A DNA stretch of 64,000 bases from assembly GCA_965248935.1 (NCBI GenBank), contig OZ252214.1, positions 2,728,001 to 2,792,000 of the forward strand, read 5' to 3'. Each line of letters opens with the position of its first letter. The first letter of the stretch is position 1. Below the pieces are notes generated by a model. The model was given only the letters and a program-made list of their open reading frames with translations. It was not told the origin of the DNA and did no database searches. This DNA is from G032773895 sp965248935 (lineage in GTDB: Bacteria > Pseudomonadota > Gammaproteobacteria > Pseudomonadales > Cellvibrionaceae). Shown piece by piece: positions 38,501 to 45,207 of the stretch. The position numbers and the translations under genes were made by a program.

Positions 38501-40912
38501 GGTATCAGTATTACGGGAGGCGTATACCAAATTAATGGAGGTACATATACCTCCGTACCAGGAACAATCAATGCGAATGATCGTGTGCGTGTGCGTGTAG
38601 CCTCGTCGTCCGCGCCAGAAACCACCACCACCGCCACACTCACTGTGGGGGGGGTGAATGCATCGTTCAATGCGACCACCGTGGATGCGGATACCTCGCC
38701 CAATGCGTTTACCTTTACCGATGCAAGTAATATTGCACTGAGTACACTAACCGCATCCAATAGCATTACCGTAAGTGGCATTAACTCTTCTGCGCCTATC
38801 AGTCTCTCCGCAGGGGAATACCGAATTGGTTCCGGGGCATGGACCTCCAGTGCTGGAACCCTAAGCAACGGGCAAAGTGTACAGGTTCGCATCACCTCAT
38901 CGGCCACACCGCAAACCACAGTGAATGCGACGCTTAATATTGGCGGAAGAACCGATACTTTCTCGGTCACCACCGTTAACCGCGATACCACACCCAACGC
39001 ATTTTCATTTACGCCAATAACCAATGCCGCCTTAAGCACGGCCTACGATTCCAATGAAGTGACAATTAGCGGAATAAATACGGCGGCAAGCATCAGTGTT
39101 TCTGGCGGGCTTTATCAAATTAATGGTGGAGCGCTGACAAGTTCAGCGGGAACCATTAACCCATCGGACAGAGTGCGGGTGAGGCTCACGTCTGCTGCAA
39201 CAATGGAAACACTGCGTACAGCAACCTTAACTATTGGAGGCGTTTCCCGTCCCTTTAATGTCACCACCACTGGGCCGGATACCACGCCAGATGCATTTAC
39301 GTTTGTCGATCAATCCGTTTTGGTGAGTACCTGGATTAACTCTAACGAAATAGTCATTAGCGGGATTAATACGGCGACAAGCATTAGTATTTCTGGCGGC
39401 CAATTCCGAATAAATGGTGGCGCCTATCGCACCACATCAACCACCCTTAGCAATGGCACTCGCGTGCAAGTACGTGTGATGTCGGCTTCATCCGTGGGCA
39501 CAACAACCCAAGCAAACCTTACTGTTGGTGGTGTAGCGGATACCTTTAGGGCGACAACTCAAGCGACCAATACCGTACCGGAATGGAGTCGGTCACTTGG
39601 CAATGGTATTTCTCATTCCATTGGCAGTGGGTTTGAGAACGTATCAGATGTCTATACCGCAGATTTGAATGGCGATGGCAATCTGAACCCTATGGTGACG
39701 GATAGCTTTACTAGCCGTAATCGCTGGTATATCAATAATGGGGCGGGAACACCAAGCTTTTCAAGCCGAAGCTTACCTGCGGGTTCTGAGGCCCGTTCCA
39801 TCTTTGCTGCCGACATTGAAGGAGACGGTGATATTGATGTTGTCATTGCCCAGGATCGGTTTATTCGATTGTTTCAAAACAATGGCGAGGCGGTTGAACC
39901 AACCTTTACATCGCACCTAGTTGACGAAATAGGGCCTTACGCCGGGGATGTGAATATCGGTGATATAGATGGCGATGGAGACATGGACATTCTCGCTAGA
40001 AGTGCCGAGTTCGATAAAATATCCTGGTATGAGAACAATGGGGCAGACGTTCCTACCTTTACGGAAAACGTTATCAGCCTTACTCAGGACTACCCATCTG
40101 CCTTGCGGATTGCGGATATAGATGGGGATGGGGATATGGATGTGCTGGCCTGTTCAAATAGGGATTCTATGTTTGCCTGGTATGAGAATAATGGTGCGGC
40201 CAACCCCAGTTTTGTACAAAATGTCATTAGTAATGATGGAAGCCAGCCAACCGATATACATGTGGCTGATATTGATGGTGATGGCGACTTAGATATATTG
40301 CTTGCAGCTTTTGATGAATTGATTTGGTATGAGAGCAATGGCGCGACAAACCCAAGCTTTTCAGCGAATGTATTGGCAACGGGAGCAAGATCGATTACCT
40401 CTGTAAGTTCGGGCGATATGGATGGCGACGGCGATATAGACATCATGCGTAACGCATACAATGCCATGTACTGGCATGAAAATGTAACCACTGGAGAGCC
40501 CGTATACGTTGAACGCCAAGTTGGCAGTGGTTCATTTAGTGGCGGATTGGCACATGCTGCCGATTTAGATGGTGATGGCAAAGTGGAAATCGTGACAGGA
40601 AAAAATAGAAGTGCTTCCTGGATTGAACCCGCCGAAGGCAGTTACTCAGTCGCTCAGGGAGAAACGCTTGATATAACAGAGGATGCAACCGATGGCGATA
40701 ATAACTTTTTAACCTACTCAATTGTCAGTGGGCCGGACGAATTATATTTTGATTTAAACCAAAATACGGGAGAAGTGACATTTGCCAATGCGCCAAATAC
40801 ATCGGCCCCGGAAGACAGTGACTTGGATAATTTTTACGAAATGACACTCTCGGCTTCCGATGGGTTCTCTTCGATCACCAAAGTTATTTCGGTAAGAGTA
40901 TACGCACCGTAA
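29582..40912 (+). CDS. Giant lipoprotein: S8 subtilase, 28 tandem repeats, FG-GAP-like repeats (3776 aa)
   Basis: ATG at 29582, with TGGAG nine bases upstream, is preferred to 29537 because it directly gives a lipoprotein signal (LAAC, Cys24). A polyserine linker (about 33-53) follows, then a propeptide-like domain. The S8 protease has its triad intact: D315 in AIIDFGVD, H339 in DHGTGVAS and S516 in GTSYATP. From about residue 593 to 3330 come 28 repeats of ~98 residues (consensus PdaFsFtDQTnvaLst, I.v.GINt, GGEYsIngGaFT, TLtIGgvsDTFsVTT). Then six to seven DxDGDGDxD calcium-binding motifs (FG-GAP/VCBS-like) and a C-terminal cadherin-like domain. Probably a surface-anchored protease-adhesin. 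Confidence 0.9.
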   Translation: MERIAQSVTSTLSVILFSFVLAACGGGGSSSNPEPSSSSSSSSSTSSSSSSSSGGESAKLTLTLGAPSSNPIVLPPSALAAPVQFISIVSGTFYPESLVLDEVDESGNLVNSHIAELMDEGVHGDASRGDRIYSTVLNLSSIHSAEKYYRVRADKEGEQVESGIGSFWISGCPARARPSNPEMAVFDNITQANIFADELMVTVAEGVSPSLRGINALVADVDGRVVGCIPSLRQFLVELDGNETAEGVYSAIDILEAKGEIVNASPNAQVLDLPGSEPALCDGQECQWYLDRIRAPEAWALVGGGDEQQSVAIIDFGVDCNHQELDCDGSVFNEDIIDHGTGVASLIGARSGDGTNVIGVAWNTQLHPYSFLGQGGSQYKLSELINAAISEESVKVINISASTGIDPNFQVRDAICNAIDSGRLVVAAAGNAASANNCQIDNIYPAKYNSVSECGNGADLQKGLLVVGATDINNNLAQWEGDQLCSNTLYVDIFAPGEGIYTASAFENYVEKDGTSYATPLVAGSAAVLWAANPELTVEEIHTQLVSTSVALSPSVGDARTNTSDTRVEGKPLLDLFRAVGGTDDMPTPDVVPDAVVVAPTTNAEPNALVTFEPIVVTGIDISTPIDIEGGFYSIDGGPFQSGASTVEAGQEIVVQVLSSPESEVTTTAEITLGGVTETFEVVTEPASNTPEEFEFYDVEGAELNAAVLSNIISLQGITEDTPITIIGGEYSIDGGTFTNEAGTVGANQTIQLRVTAADSPSATTTATVSIGGVSDDMRVTTEPADISPTPFSFAPNADLALLTESISNSVIIEGINTPVMVSISGGEYAIDNGEYTNDASVILPGQSLQLRQTSAWTPETSTYATVTVGDFNATYRTTTLAADVTPDSFSFTDVTEAELNSLHLSNTINVNGINTSVPIEISGPGAEYRVNDGAFTSVAGRVSSGDIVEVQMTASASTAVTLQATLVIGGVSDIFSVSTIGASLPDAFTFIDIFDAAVNTQVTSNSQTIAGLNSPASISVSGGEYAIDGGEFTDEPGTIENNQAVQLRHTTANTFSRNTNTTLSIAGISDTFSSTTLTLDSIPDAILFVDQADVGLGLPTVSNPVVLSGVNVPVSIRAAGGEYSINDGAWTTVAGMANNGDSIRVRTTSSALPASTTDVVLSLATINDTFSVTTLAADTTPDIFDLVSQSGVETRTLISSNSITVAGLNTSADIHIVGGEYSINAQAFTAVNGTVNNSDTVVVRLMSSDVVEDTVSATLTIGTRSDTFNVSTVGATLPDAFAFLDQASVALSSVITSNTQVITGLNSGTSIRISNGEYSLDGAPYTSAQGTIGNNQGVQIRVTSSATFNTAVTATIIIGGISDSFTVTTLLADTTPSAFTFVDQTDVALSSQITSAPIVVAGINTATNIGVSSDNGGEYSINGSGFTSVAGTVNSGDSVAVRLTSSASVSTSTSAELTIGDVNDTFSVITEAARLPNAFSFTDQTDVALSTQVVSNSQVITGLNSPVDIRISGGEYAIDGGSYTSADGTITNNQSVQVRLMSSASFDTTLIATLDIAGVTDDFSVKTLLADTTPDGFTFTDQTGVALSASIRSSAIIVAGINTSTPIRISNGEYRVNGGAFTAADSAINVGDSVEVQVTSSSSVSTTTSATLTIGDVSDNFSVTTLGAALPDVFTFTDQTDAALASVIVSNSETITGLNSAADIRVTGGEYSIDGAAFTAADSTITNNQNVRVRITSSASFDTQVTATLDIGGITDDFTVRTLLADTTPDAFSFTDQTNVELNTLITSTAITVEGMNTAASISITGGEYSINSASFTSAVGSINNGDTVTVRVTSSPGVATTVGTTLIIGGIDDTFSVSTEGATPPDSFAFIDQTGIARSAQIISNSQTISGLNSGVDINISGGEYSIDGAPFSGVPGTINNNQNVRVRVTSSALFNTLATATLNIAGVTDDFTVRTLLEDTSPAAFSFVDQTDMALGAHIISAPIVVAGINSSAGISISGGEYSVNSSAFTSAAGSVNNGDSIVVRVTSSASVSTATSAELTIGDVSDTFSVTTEAATAPNAFAFIDQDNLARSSAVVSNSQTITGLNSPVDIRVTNGEYSIGSGPFTAADGTITNNQNVRIRVTSSASFNTPVTATLNIAGVTDDFTARTLLEDTSPTAFSFVDQTDVALSTQITSAAIVVVGINSAANISITGGEYRINSTAFTSLAGTVNNSDTVVVRATSSSSVSTATNVELTIGDVTDTFSITTEAATAPNAFAFTDQTNLALSTLVTSNSQTITGLNSPVDIRISGGEYSIDGAPFTAADGTITNNQSVRVRTTSSASFNTLVTATLNIAGITDDFTARTLLEDTSPTAFSFVDQADVALGIQITSAPIAVAGINSAASISITGGQYRINSAAFTSALGTVNNGDSVVIRLASSASVSTTTNAELTIGDISDTFSVTTVAATPPNAFSFTAQTGVALSNVILSNTEVITGLNSPVDIRITGGEYSIAGAPFTAVDGTITNNQNVQVRVTSSASFNTPVTATLDIAGITEDFTVRTLLADTLPDAFSFTDQTNVALNTAITSGAISISGINTSTAISISGGQYRINSGAFTAAGGSINNGDTVVVRVTSANEFSTAAQAVLTVGTVADNFQVTTLAADTTPNSFTFTDQTNRALSTQVVSNSITVGGINTGAAISITGGEYRIGSGAWTSATGSVSNNNTVQVRLTSSAAPEVTSHAQLTIGGISDTFSVTTVDADTSPDSFAFIDQTNVARSTAITSASIAVSGINTGASISVTNGSYSINAAAFTSTPGTVNSGDSVRIRVTSSSAFATAVNATLNIGSASDTFSATTLAEDTNPSPFSFTDRTNIALSTQVESNAITVAGINSNASIRVSNGEYRIGTGAWRTAPSTVANGQNVQVRHTSSAIPEVTTNTTLTIGNQADTFSVTTVNADTTPNAFSFTPATNVALSTQIQSNEITVTGINAPAGISITGGVYQINGGTYTSVPGTINANDRVRVRVASSSAPETTTTATLTVGGVNASFNATTVDADTSPNAFTFTDASNIALSTLTASNSITVSGINSSAPISLSAGEYRIGSGAWTSSAGTLSNGQSVQVRITSSATPQTTVNATLNIGGRTDTFSVTTVNRDTTPNAFSFTPITNAALSTAYDSNEVTISGINTAASISVSGGLYQINGGALTSSAGTINPSDRVRVRLTSAATMETLRTATLTIGGVSRPFNVTTTGPDTTPDAFTFVDQSVLVSTWINSNEIVISGINTATSISISGGQFRINGGAYRTTSTTLSNGTRVQVRVMSASSVGTTTQANLTVGGVADTFRATTQATNTVPEWSRSLGNGISHSIGSGFENVSDVYTADLNGDGNLNPMVTDSFTSRNRWYINNGAGTPSFSSRSLPAGSEARSIFAADIEGDGDIDVVIAQDRFIRLFQNNGEAVEPTFTSHLVDEIGPYAGDVNIGDIDGDGDMDILARSAEFDKISWYENNGADVPTFTENVISLTQDYPSALRIADIDGDGDMDVLACSNRDSMFAWYENNGAANPSFVQNVISNDGSQPTDIHVADIDGDGDLDILLAAFDELIWYESNGATNPSFSANVLATGARSITSVSSGDMDGDGDIDIMRNAYNAMYWHENVTTGEPVYVERQVGSGSFSGGLAHAADLDGDGKVEIVTGKNRSASWIEPAEGSYSVAQGETLDITEDATDGDNNFLTYSIVSGPDELYFDLNQNTGEVTFANAPNTSAPEDSDLDNFYEMTLSASDGFSSITKVISVRVYAP
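31358..39576 (+). repeat. 28-unit coding tandem repeat, ~294-bp period
   Basis: I counted 28 units by the recurrent P(D/N/T)xFxF start. Units 8-20 alternate between two subtypes (GLNSPVDIRI/TITNNQNV and GINTxxxISI/TVNNGDSV), so the recent growth was by ~590-bp dimers. Units 21-28 are a third, more uniform block. Confidence 0.85.
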
Positions 40913-40920
40913 TATATGAG

Positions 40921-40980
40921 GCAAATGGCAGGGGGTTACCTTGGTTTTATTTTGGTTTTACCTTGCCATTTGCTGATTTT
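40921..40980 (+). terminator. Terminator of the giant gene
   Basis: GCAAATGGCAGGG and CCTTGCCATTTGC pair with one or two mismatches over a 27-base loop, followed by TGATTTT. It starts 9 bases past the stop. Confidence 0.65.
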
Positions 40981-41181
40981 CCATAGGCACCCGCAAATGG
41001 GCGCGTTTACTATTGAGCGGCCCTGTTTTCCTTATTAACAGGCCCCAGTATGTCGAGGGGAATATCGCTTTCTCACAATGTTAATTCGATATAGCTAAGG
41101 TTCAACATATAATTATTTTGTATGATTCCTCGCGCTTTTTTTGGCGTTATGACCGTACACCGAAATAAATTAAAACACCCC

Positions 41182-41336
41182 GTAGGTTGGAAAAGCCGGA
41201 GGCGCCTTCCAACGTTTACTATGTAAAGGCTGTGATATTTTGGATTTGTATTTGTTTTCATAATGGGGTCGATTGAATTAAATTAGGTGGTGTGAACATG
41301 GCTATGTCGGAAGGCGGCTTTGCCTTTTCCAACCTA
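41182..41336. repeat. REPIN-like inverted-repeat element, copy 1
   Basis: 155 bases. Both ends are hairpins (TTGGAAAAGCC...CCTTCCAA and GGAAGGC...GCCTTTTCC) arranged as inverted copies (GTAGGTTGGAAAAG against CTTTTCCAACCTA). No coding capacity. Five copies in the window. Confidence 0.85.
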
Positions 41337-41388
41337 GGTAATTCTTTAAAGTTTCTTCAAGCTGGTAGCTGCGCAGCTCTTTCCCTCT

Positions 41389-41527
41389 CTACATACAGAT
41401 ATAAAATATTCTCGTTTCAATTGATTATGGCGCCCAGTGGAGCGCAATCGCGCCATATTTTGTATTGACTTGATAAAGCTCATTTACATTAAGCTTGTAA
41501 TCTGTAAGGTTAAGGATACTTGCTAAG
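41389..41527 (+). repeat. Promoter-like repeat R1, copy 3
   Basis: Blocks GCGCCATATTTTGTATTGAC, TTGATAAAGC, CTGTAAGGTTAAGGATACTT; about 450 bases before the transglycosylase-like gene. Confidence 0.75.
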
Positions 41528-41980
41528 GCAGCTTTTACCGATTCCGTTTAATGCACTGTTACCTCACTCCATAATGCCGGAACCGGATAGCCCTACCGTT
41601 TTCGCTAGATTTGGTACCTTTTTGTATTGCATGGAGAGAAAGACACCAACAATTAATGCAACCTAGCTATGAATATACAGTTATAAGTGAAGTTGGATAT
41701 TTTGACAAGAGTAAGGTCTAATGAGAAACGAAATCGGACTCTGTAATTTACCGCTTCAAAAACCGTAATGTATTGATTTAAACGGAAATATTTTTGACGG
41801 TTGCGTGCATAGATGGCCAAAATATTTCAGTTATGACTTCAAGCTGTTTTCCCCGGCTTAAGTCAATTATTGGTGTGCTGCTGAGCTTTGTAGCTTAGTG
41901 AATTTAAAAAAGAAAAAATATGGGTGAGATGGTATAGACGGAATTCCGTCTAATAAAGATGTTAGAAATAGGGAAGACTT

Positions 41981-42541
41981 ATGGGTACATCAACAATACC
42001 AATTATAAATAATGAATCAGATCGGAAAAAAAGTATAGTCGATAATACACCGGCGATATTTGAAATTAATGATAATCCAGGTGCGGTGGCAAGCGAACCT
42101 CTGATTGAATTAGATAGTCAGAGTGAGGTTGTAAAATGGTGTGGTCTAATAATTCAGTCGGCACAAAAACACGGAGTTGATCCAAGGCTCGCTATGGCCA
42201 TAATGTACATGGAAACAACACACGGATGGTATGACAAATTATACCCCGACTTTCTTGAAAAACGATTTCCTATGCGTCAAAGCATACTTCCAATGAATAT
42301 ATATTATAGTTACTGGAAAAAACTTGGTATAACAAAAGAATTTCTAAATTGCCCCTATTATAACATTGATTTTGGTATTATCCTGCTGTCACGCATACAG
42401 TCTAGAATAAAAAATCCATCTACTGCTAAGATCGCAAGTATATATAATTTTTTGGGCGCGGAGAAAGTTAACAATTATGGGGCGCGCGTTAGAAAAATAT
42501 ACTATCAACAACCTTGGGTTTTAAAAGGCTGCCGCAAATGA
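41981..42541 (+). CDS. Lytic transglycosylase-like peptidoglycan effector
   Basis: 186 residues, no signal peptide. A polar N-terminal ~45 residues precede a lysozyme-like domain: IIQSAQKHGVDPRLAMAIMY followed by the METTHG motif with candidate catalytic E78. The order matches SLT/GH23-type enzymes (HGVDP, xxE(S/T)THG). Lack of a secretion signal plus the coupled membrane protein downstream suggest an orphan T6SS-type effector that cuts glycan strands in the periplasm of a rival. AGGGAAGACTT precedes the ATG. Confidence 0.68.
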   Translation: MGTSTIPIINNESDRKKSIVDNTPAIFEINDNPGAVASEPLIELDSQSEVVKWCGLIIQSAQKHGVDPRLAMAIMYMETTHGWYDKLYPDFLEKRFPMRQSILPMNIYYSYWKKLGITKEFLNCPYYNIDFGIILLSRIQSRIKNPSTAKIASIYNFLGAEKVNNYGARVRKIYYQQPWVLKGCRK

Positions 42542-42786
42542 AAAAAATAGTATTTGGGCTATTTATAATATCAGTTTTCGTTGCTAGCTTTGCCCTATAT
42601 GCTGGACTTACCCATAACCCTATGGATGTGTTTTGTATAAAGCGGGATTCGTGTGAGTTTAATTTTCAGTACGCAGCTTTTATATGGTTTAGCTGGTTTA
42701 TTCCAGTATTTATTTTCCCACTTATAGTTATATTTGTTTTTAAATATTTAATTTTTTTTATAACAAAAAATTCAAGTGGACGCTGA
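42538..42786 (+). CDS. Two-TM immunity-like protein
   Basis: Start ATG at 42538 overlaps the effector stop by four bases (ATGA); 82 residues. First hydrophobic segment at about 3-24 (signal or anchor), then a short loop with two Cys (FCIKRDSCEF), and a second membrane segment (about 47-76). The size, topology and coupling fit an immunity protein protecting the periplasm. Family unknown. Confidence 0.62.
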   Translation: MKKIVFGLFIISVFVASFALYAGLTHNPMDVFCIKRDSCEFNFQYAAFIWFSWFIPVFIFPLIVIFVFKYLIFFITKNSSGR

Positions 42787-42849
42787 AAAACGCACCGCTT
42801 AGCTTGGTATTAAAAACTACATTTATCGACAACTAAGTAAGGAAGATTT

Positions 42850-43361
42850 ATGTCAAAAATACCTACAGATCTAGGGCGAAGTCTAAACAAGAATATTAGT
42901 AGTCTTTTCCTATTTAGCATTGGGAAAATCCCCTTTCAGAATCATTGCGCCCATCACGTATCTCATATGATGGGCTATGAATGAATTAGCTGGTCCGACT
43001 TGTAAAAATTTCACGTGGACTGAGTAAGCAGAAAGCAGCGAAGGGTGCCACAATAAGGGGCGACGATGTATTTAAACAATTCTCAGAAACTGGGTTGCTT
43101 GCGAATAAATCAGCAGCGGTAACCGAGTGTTTAGTTTTCGTAACCTTAAAATCAAATGTTACCAAAATCGGAACCAAATTGGTTATGGGAAATAACCCGA
43201 AAAAGCATATAGGAATATTATCTCAAGGAAAGGTTTGGAACTATAACAATTCAAATAAAAAAGTTGTATCTGATTTGTTGGCTACCTTTAAAACTAAATT
43301 CTCCAACGCATATAAAACGCCTGGAACAATAGTTGAATTTTATTATGGAAAATTCATATGA
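42850..43361 (+). pseudogene. Decayed NlpC/CHAP-like peptidoglycan amidase effector
   Basis: ATG at 42850 opens 44 codons with FQNHCAHHVSHMMGYE, a cysteine-peptidase active-site look (C-A-H). A TGAATGAA tandem four-base duplication at about 42978-42985 then shifts the frame. The sense continues as ELAGPTCKNFT in a second frame and, from about 43010, as KGATIRGDDVFKQF, ECLVFVTL, KKHIGILSQGKVWNY in a third, ending at 43361. His in KHIGIL would be the second catalytic residue. At least two frameshifts, so inactive. The downstream secreted protein gene is intact and overlaps the end. Confidence 0.65.
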
Positions 43362-43783
43362 AAAAAATAGTATTTTTAATAATAATGGCCTATGGCTGCT
43401 CCGCCATGGCTGTAGACCCTATTCCGCCAACGGGGGAAGAAGTATTTAAGTTATTATTAAGTAGTGGAAACATAAAACTAAAAAATGAACCTCTTTGTAA
43501 CGTGATATCTATTTCCAAAATACATGACGATATGTTATTAGTAAATCACTTAGCAACTGTTTTTTCAACCACTTATGACACTGATAATATAAACACCGTT
43601 GCTACAAGTTGTTCCAAATCTAAACATCAAAAGGAAAGTGGTCATGTAGTTGATATTTGGGGTTGTAGCTTGCAGGTTACAGAATCCTCTCAAAATGGCA
43701 GTTTTATTTCAAGTTCCATGGTAGCTTTTGGTATTTCAAAAGGAAAAAATAAAATAGTAAGTGGCACTTTAAGATGTTTCTAA
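43358..43783 (+). CDS. Periplasmic immunity-like protein of the decayed amidase
   Basis: 141 residues with a cleavable signal (about 1-18, ending AMA). The mature part has five Cys (ending TLRCF), suiting a disulphide-bonded periplasmic protein. ATG overlaps the effector stop by four bases. By position and signal it is the cognate immunity protein of the amidase-type effector. No known family recognised. Confidence 0.62.
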   Translation: MKKIVFLIIMAYGCSAMAVDPIPPTGEEVFKLLLSSGNIKLKNEPLCNVISISKIHDDMLLVNHLATVFSTTYDTDNINTVATSCSKSKHQKESGHVVDIWGCSLQVTESSQNGSFISSSMVAFGISKGKNKIVSGTLRCF

Positions 43784-43855
43784 CAATAAAATTCAACCCA
43801 AGGAAAAAATAAAAATGTTTTCACGACCATACACCGAAATAAATTAAAATACCCT

Positions 43856-44012
43856 GTAGGTTGGAAAAGCCGGAGGCGCCTTCCAATATTTACCGTGTAA
43901 AGGCTGTGATATTATTGGATTTTTCTTGTTTTTATATGGAATCGATTGAATTAAATTGGGTGGTATAAGGGTATGGCTATGTCGGAAGGCGGCTTTGCCT
44001 TTTCCAACCTAC
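43856..44012. repeat. REPIN-like element, copy 2
   Basis: 157 bases, same ends as copy 1. Confidence 0.85.
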
Positions 44013-44177
44013 GGTTCTGTCTAAAAAGTTTAGTGATTATGATCAAACTCATTTATTTACGGAAGAATTTGGCTATAGTGATGTGCTAGAGAATAAAAAT
44101 GATTCTAATAAAATAATCAAAGATTACATTGCTCCCGATTTATATGACGGTAAAAATACTCACTTCTTAGACAGAAT
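44012..44177. mobile_element. MITE, copy 1 (166 bp, CTA target duplication)
   Basis: Terminal inverted repeats GGTTCTGTCTAAAAAGT and ACTTCTTAGACAGAATC; flanked by CTA on both sides (44009-44011, 44178-44180). The uninterrupted target CCTAGGTAA is present at 41333. The interior has an open frame (KKFSDYDQTHLFTEEFG) but no start. Confidence 0.85.
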
Positions 44178-44231
44178 CTAGGTAACTCTTTAAGCTTTCT
44201 TCAAGCTGATGGTTGCTCAGCTCTTTCTCTC

Positions 44232-44364
44232 TATAGATATAAAATATTCTCGTTTCAACTAGTTATTGCGCCCAATGGAGCGCAATCGCGCCATATTTTG
44301 TGTTTATTTGATAAAGCCCATTTACGCCTGTAGTCTATAAGGTTAAGAATACTTGCTAAGACGG
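44232..44364 (+). repeat. Promoter-like repeat R1, copy 4
   Basis: Blocks CGCGCCATATTTTGTGTTTA, TTTGATAAAGCCCATTTACG, TATAAGGTTAAGAATACTTG; about 150 bases before the BrnT gene. Confidence 0.75.
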
Positions 44365-44511
44365 TTAGTAAGTGACATTGGATATTTCGACAAGAGTCAG
44401 GTCTAACGAGAAACGAAATCAGATTCTGTAATTTACCGCTTCAAAAATCGTAATGTATTGATTTAAACGGAATTCCGTCTAATAAACTGTTAGCGTTAAT
44501 CATGAACTGAA

Positions 44512-44832
44512 ATGGGAGAAACCTTGGAATTTGAATGGTATGAAAACAAGAGATTGAAGACATTGCGAGAAAGGAAAATAGACTTCGTTGATATGATCGA
44601 TTTATGGGACGATCCAATGCGGCAAGAGGTTAGGGATTTGCGCAATAATTATGGGGAGACCAGATTTCAGACCATCGGAAGAGCTAAATTCAACATATAT
44701 TTTGTGATCTACACAGAACGTGTGTATGAAGATGGTGTTGAAGTAATTCGGATAATTTCTGCTCGAAGAGCAAATAAAAAGGAGCGAGAGATGTATGAGA
44801 AACGAACATTTTCGGCGAGGGTAGTCTCATGA
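44512..44832 (+). CDS. brnT: BrnT-family toxin
   Basis: 106 residues of the BrnT (DUF497) family: FEWYENKRLKTLRERKIDF at the N-terminus, WDDP, then YGETRFQTIGRAKFNIYFV, YTER and IRIISARRANKKEREMYE at the C-terminus, all family landmarks. BrnT is a RelE-fold ribonuclease that arrests translation. It overlaps the antitoxin gene by four bases. Unlike its neighbours it is a classic toxin-antitoxin system, not a secreted effector. Confidence 0.9.
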   Translation: MGETLEFEWYENKRLKTLRERKIDFVDMIDLWDDPMRQEVRDLRNNYGETRFQTIGRAKFNIYFVIYTERVYEDGVEVIRIISARRANKKEREMYEKRTFSARVVS

Positions 44833-45029
44833 AAGAAAGAATAGTACGTCGCAGCAAAGAAGAAATTAAAAAAATGAAGGGTAAAACTGACCATGTGTAT
44901 GTTAGCAATACATCGGATAAGGAAGTTGAGCGTCAAGTCGAAACTGACCCAGACAGTTATATACCAACTGAAGGAGAGTTAAAAAAATTTAAACTTGCAA
45001 ACAAAGACAATAAAGATGAAAAGCAATAA
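44829..45029 (+). CDS. BrnA-like antitoxin
   Basis: 66 residues: MKERIVRRSKEEIKKMKGKT start, acidic middle (DPDSYIPTEGELKKF), as in BrnA proteins that begin MxxxIVRxTxEEI. It lacks an obvious ribbon-helix-helix C-terminal part, so DNA binding may be lost or supplied by the overlapping small ORF. It overlaps brnT by four bases. Confidence 0.75.
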   Translation: MKERIVRRSKEEIKKMKGKTDHVYVSNTSDKEVERQVETDPDSYIPTEGELKKFKLANKDNKDEKQ

Positions 45030-45153
45030 CATAAAAAGTAATGAAAAAGAAAAAGTAGTTCGGGTCTCAAAAAAAGGCAAACAAAAGCACAAGGGCGCTA
45101 CAAACTGGGCTTTATTAGTTGCGGAAGAAAAAAAGGATGGTTTTCGGAAATAA
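45016..45153 (+). CDS. Small basic protein overlapping the antitoxin gene
   Basis: 45 residues, very lysine-rich (KSNEKEKVVRVSKKGKQKHK), ending NWALLVAEEKKDGFRK. It starts 14 bases before the antitoxin stop in another frame. It may be a third component or a leftover C-terminal part of a longer BrnA. Coding is supported by tight overlap only. Confidence 0.45.
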   Translation: MKSNNIKSNEKEKVVRVSKKGKQKHKGATNWALLVAEEKKDGFRK

Positions 45154-45207
45154 ATACGCTAATCAGGTGTAACGATCGTATGCTGGAATTAAAATACCCT
45201 GTAGGTT

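Larger units (their letters stand above)
40981..41980. promoter_or_regulatory. First full copy of the inter-cassette module
   Basis: About 1 kb without a gene. From GTTATGACCGTACACCG (about 41144) it runs through a REPIN-like element (41182-41336), R1 (41389-41527) and a long leader to CGGAATTCCGTCTAAT (about 41939) and TGTTAG, just before the next cassette gene. This copy has no MITE (empty site CCTAGGTAA at 41333). Confidence 0.7.
43784..44511. promoter_or_regulatory. Second copy of the inter-cassette module, with MITE
   Basis: Starts ACGACCATACACCG (43843), then REPIN-like element, MITE, R1 and leader, ending CGGAATTCCGTCTAAT and TGTTAG (44493). Compared with copies at 41 and 47 kb it lacks about 150 bases of leader (ATATTTTTGACGG to the last CGG). 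No gene. Confidence 0.7.

Noticed and set aside
31358..39576. CRISPR-like or non-coding tandem repeat
   Set aside because: The repeats keep one open frame for 28 units, with amino-acid conservation exceeding base conservation; they are protein repeats.
44012..44177. A conserved gene fragment (KKFSDYDQTHLFTEEFG) repeated three times
   Set aside because: Terminal inverted repeats, the CTA duplication and an empty site show it is a MITE; the open interior has no start and is disrupted in the third copy.
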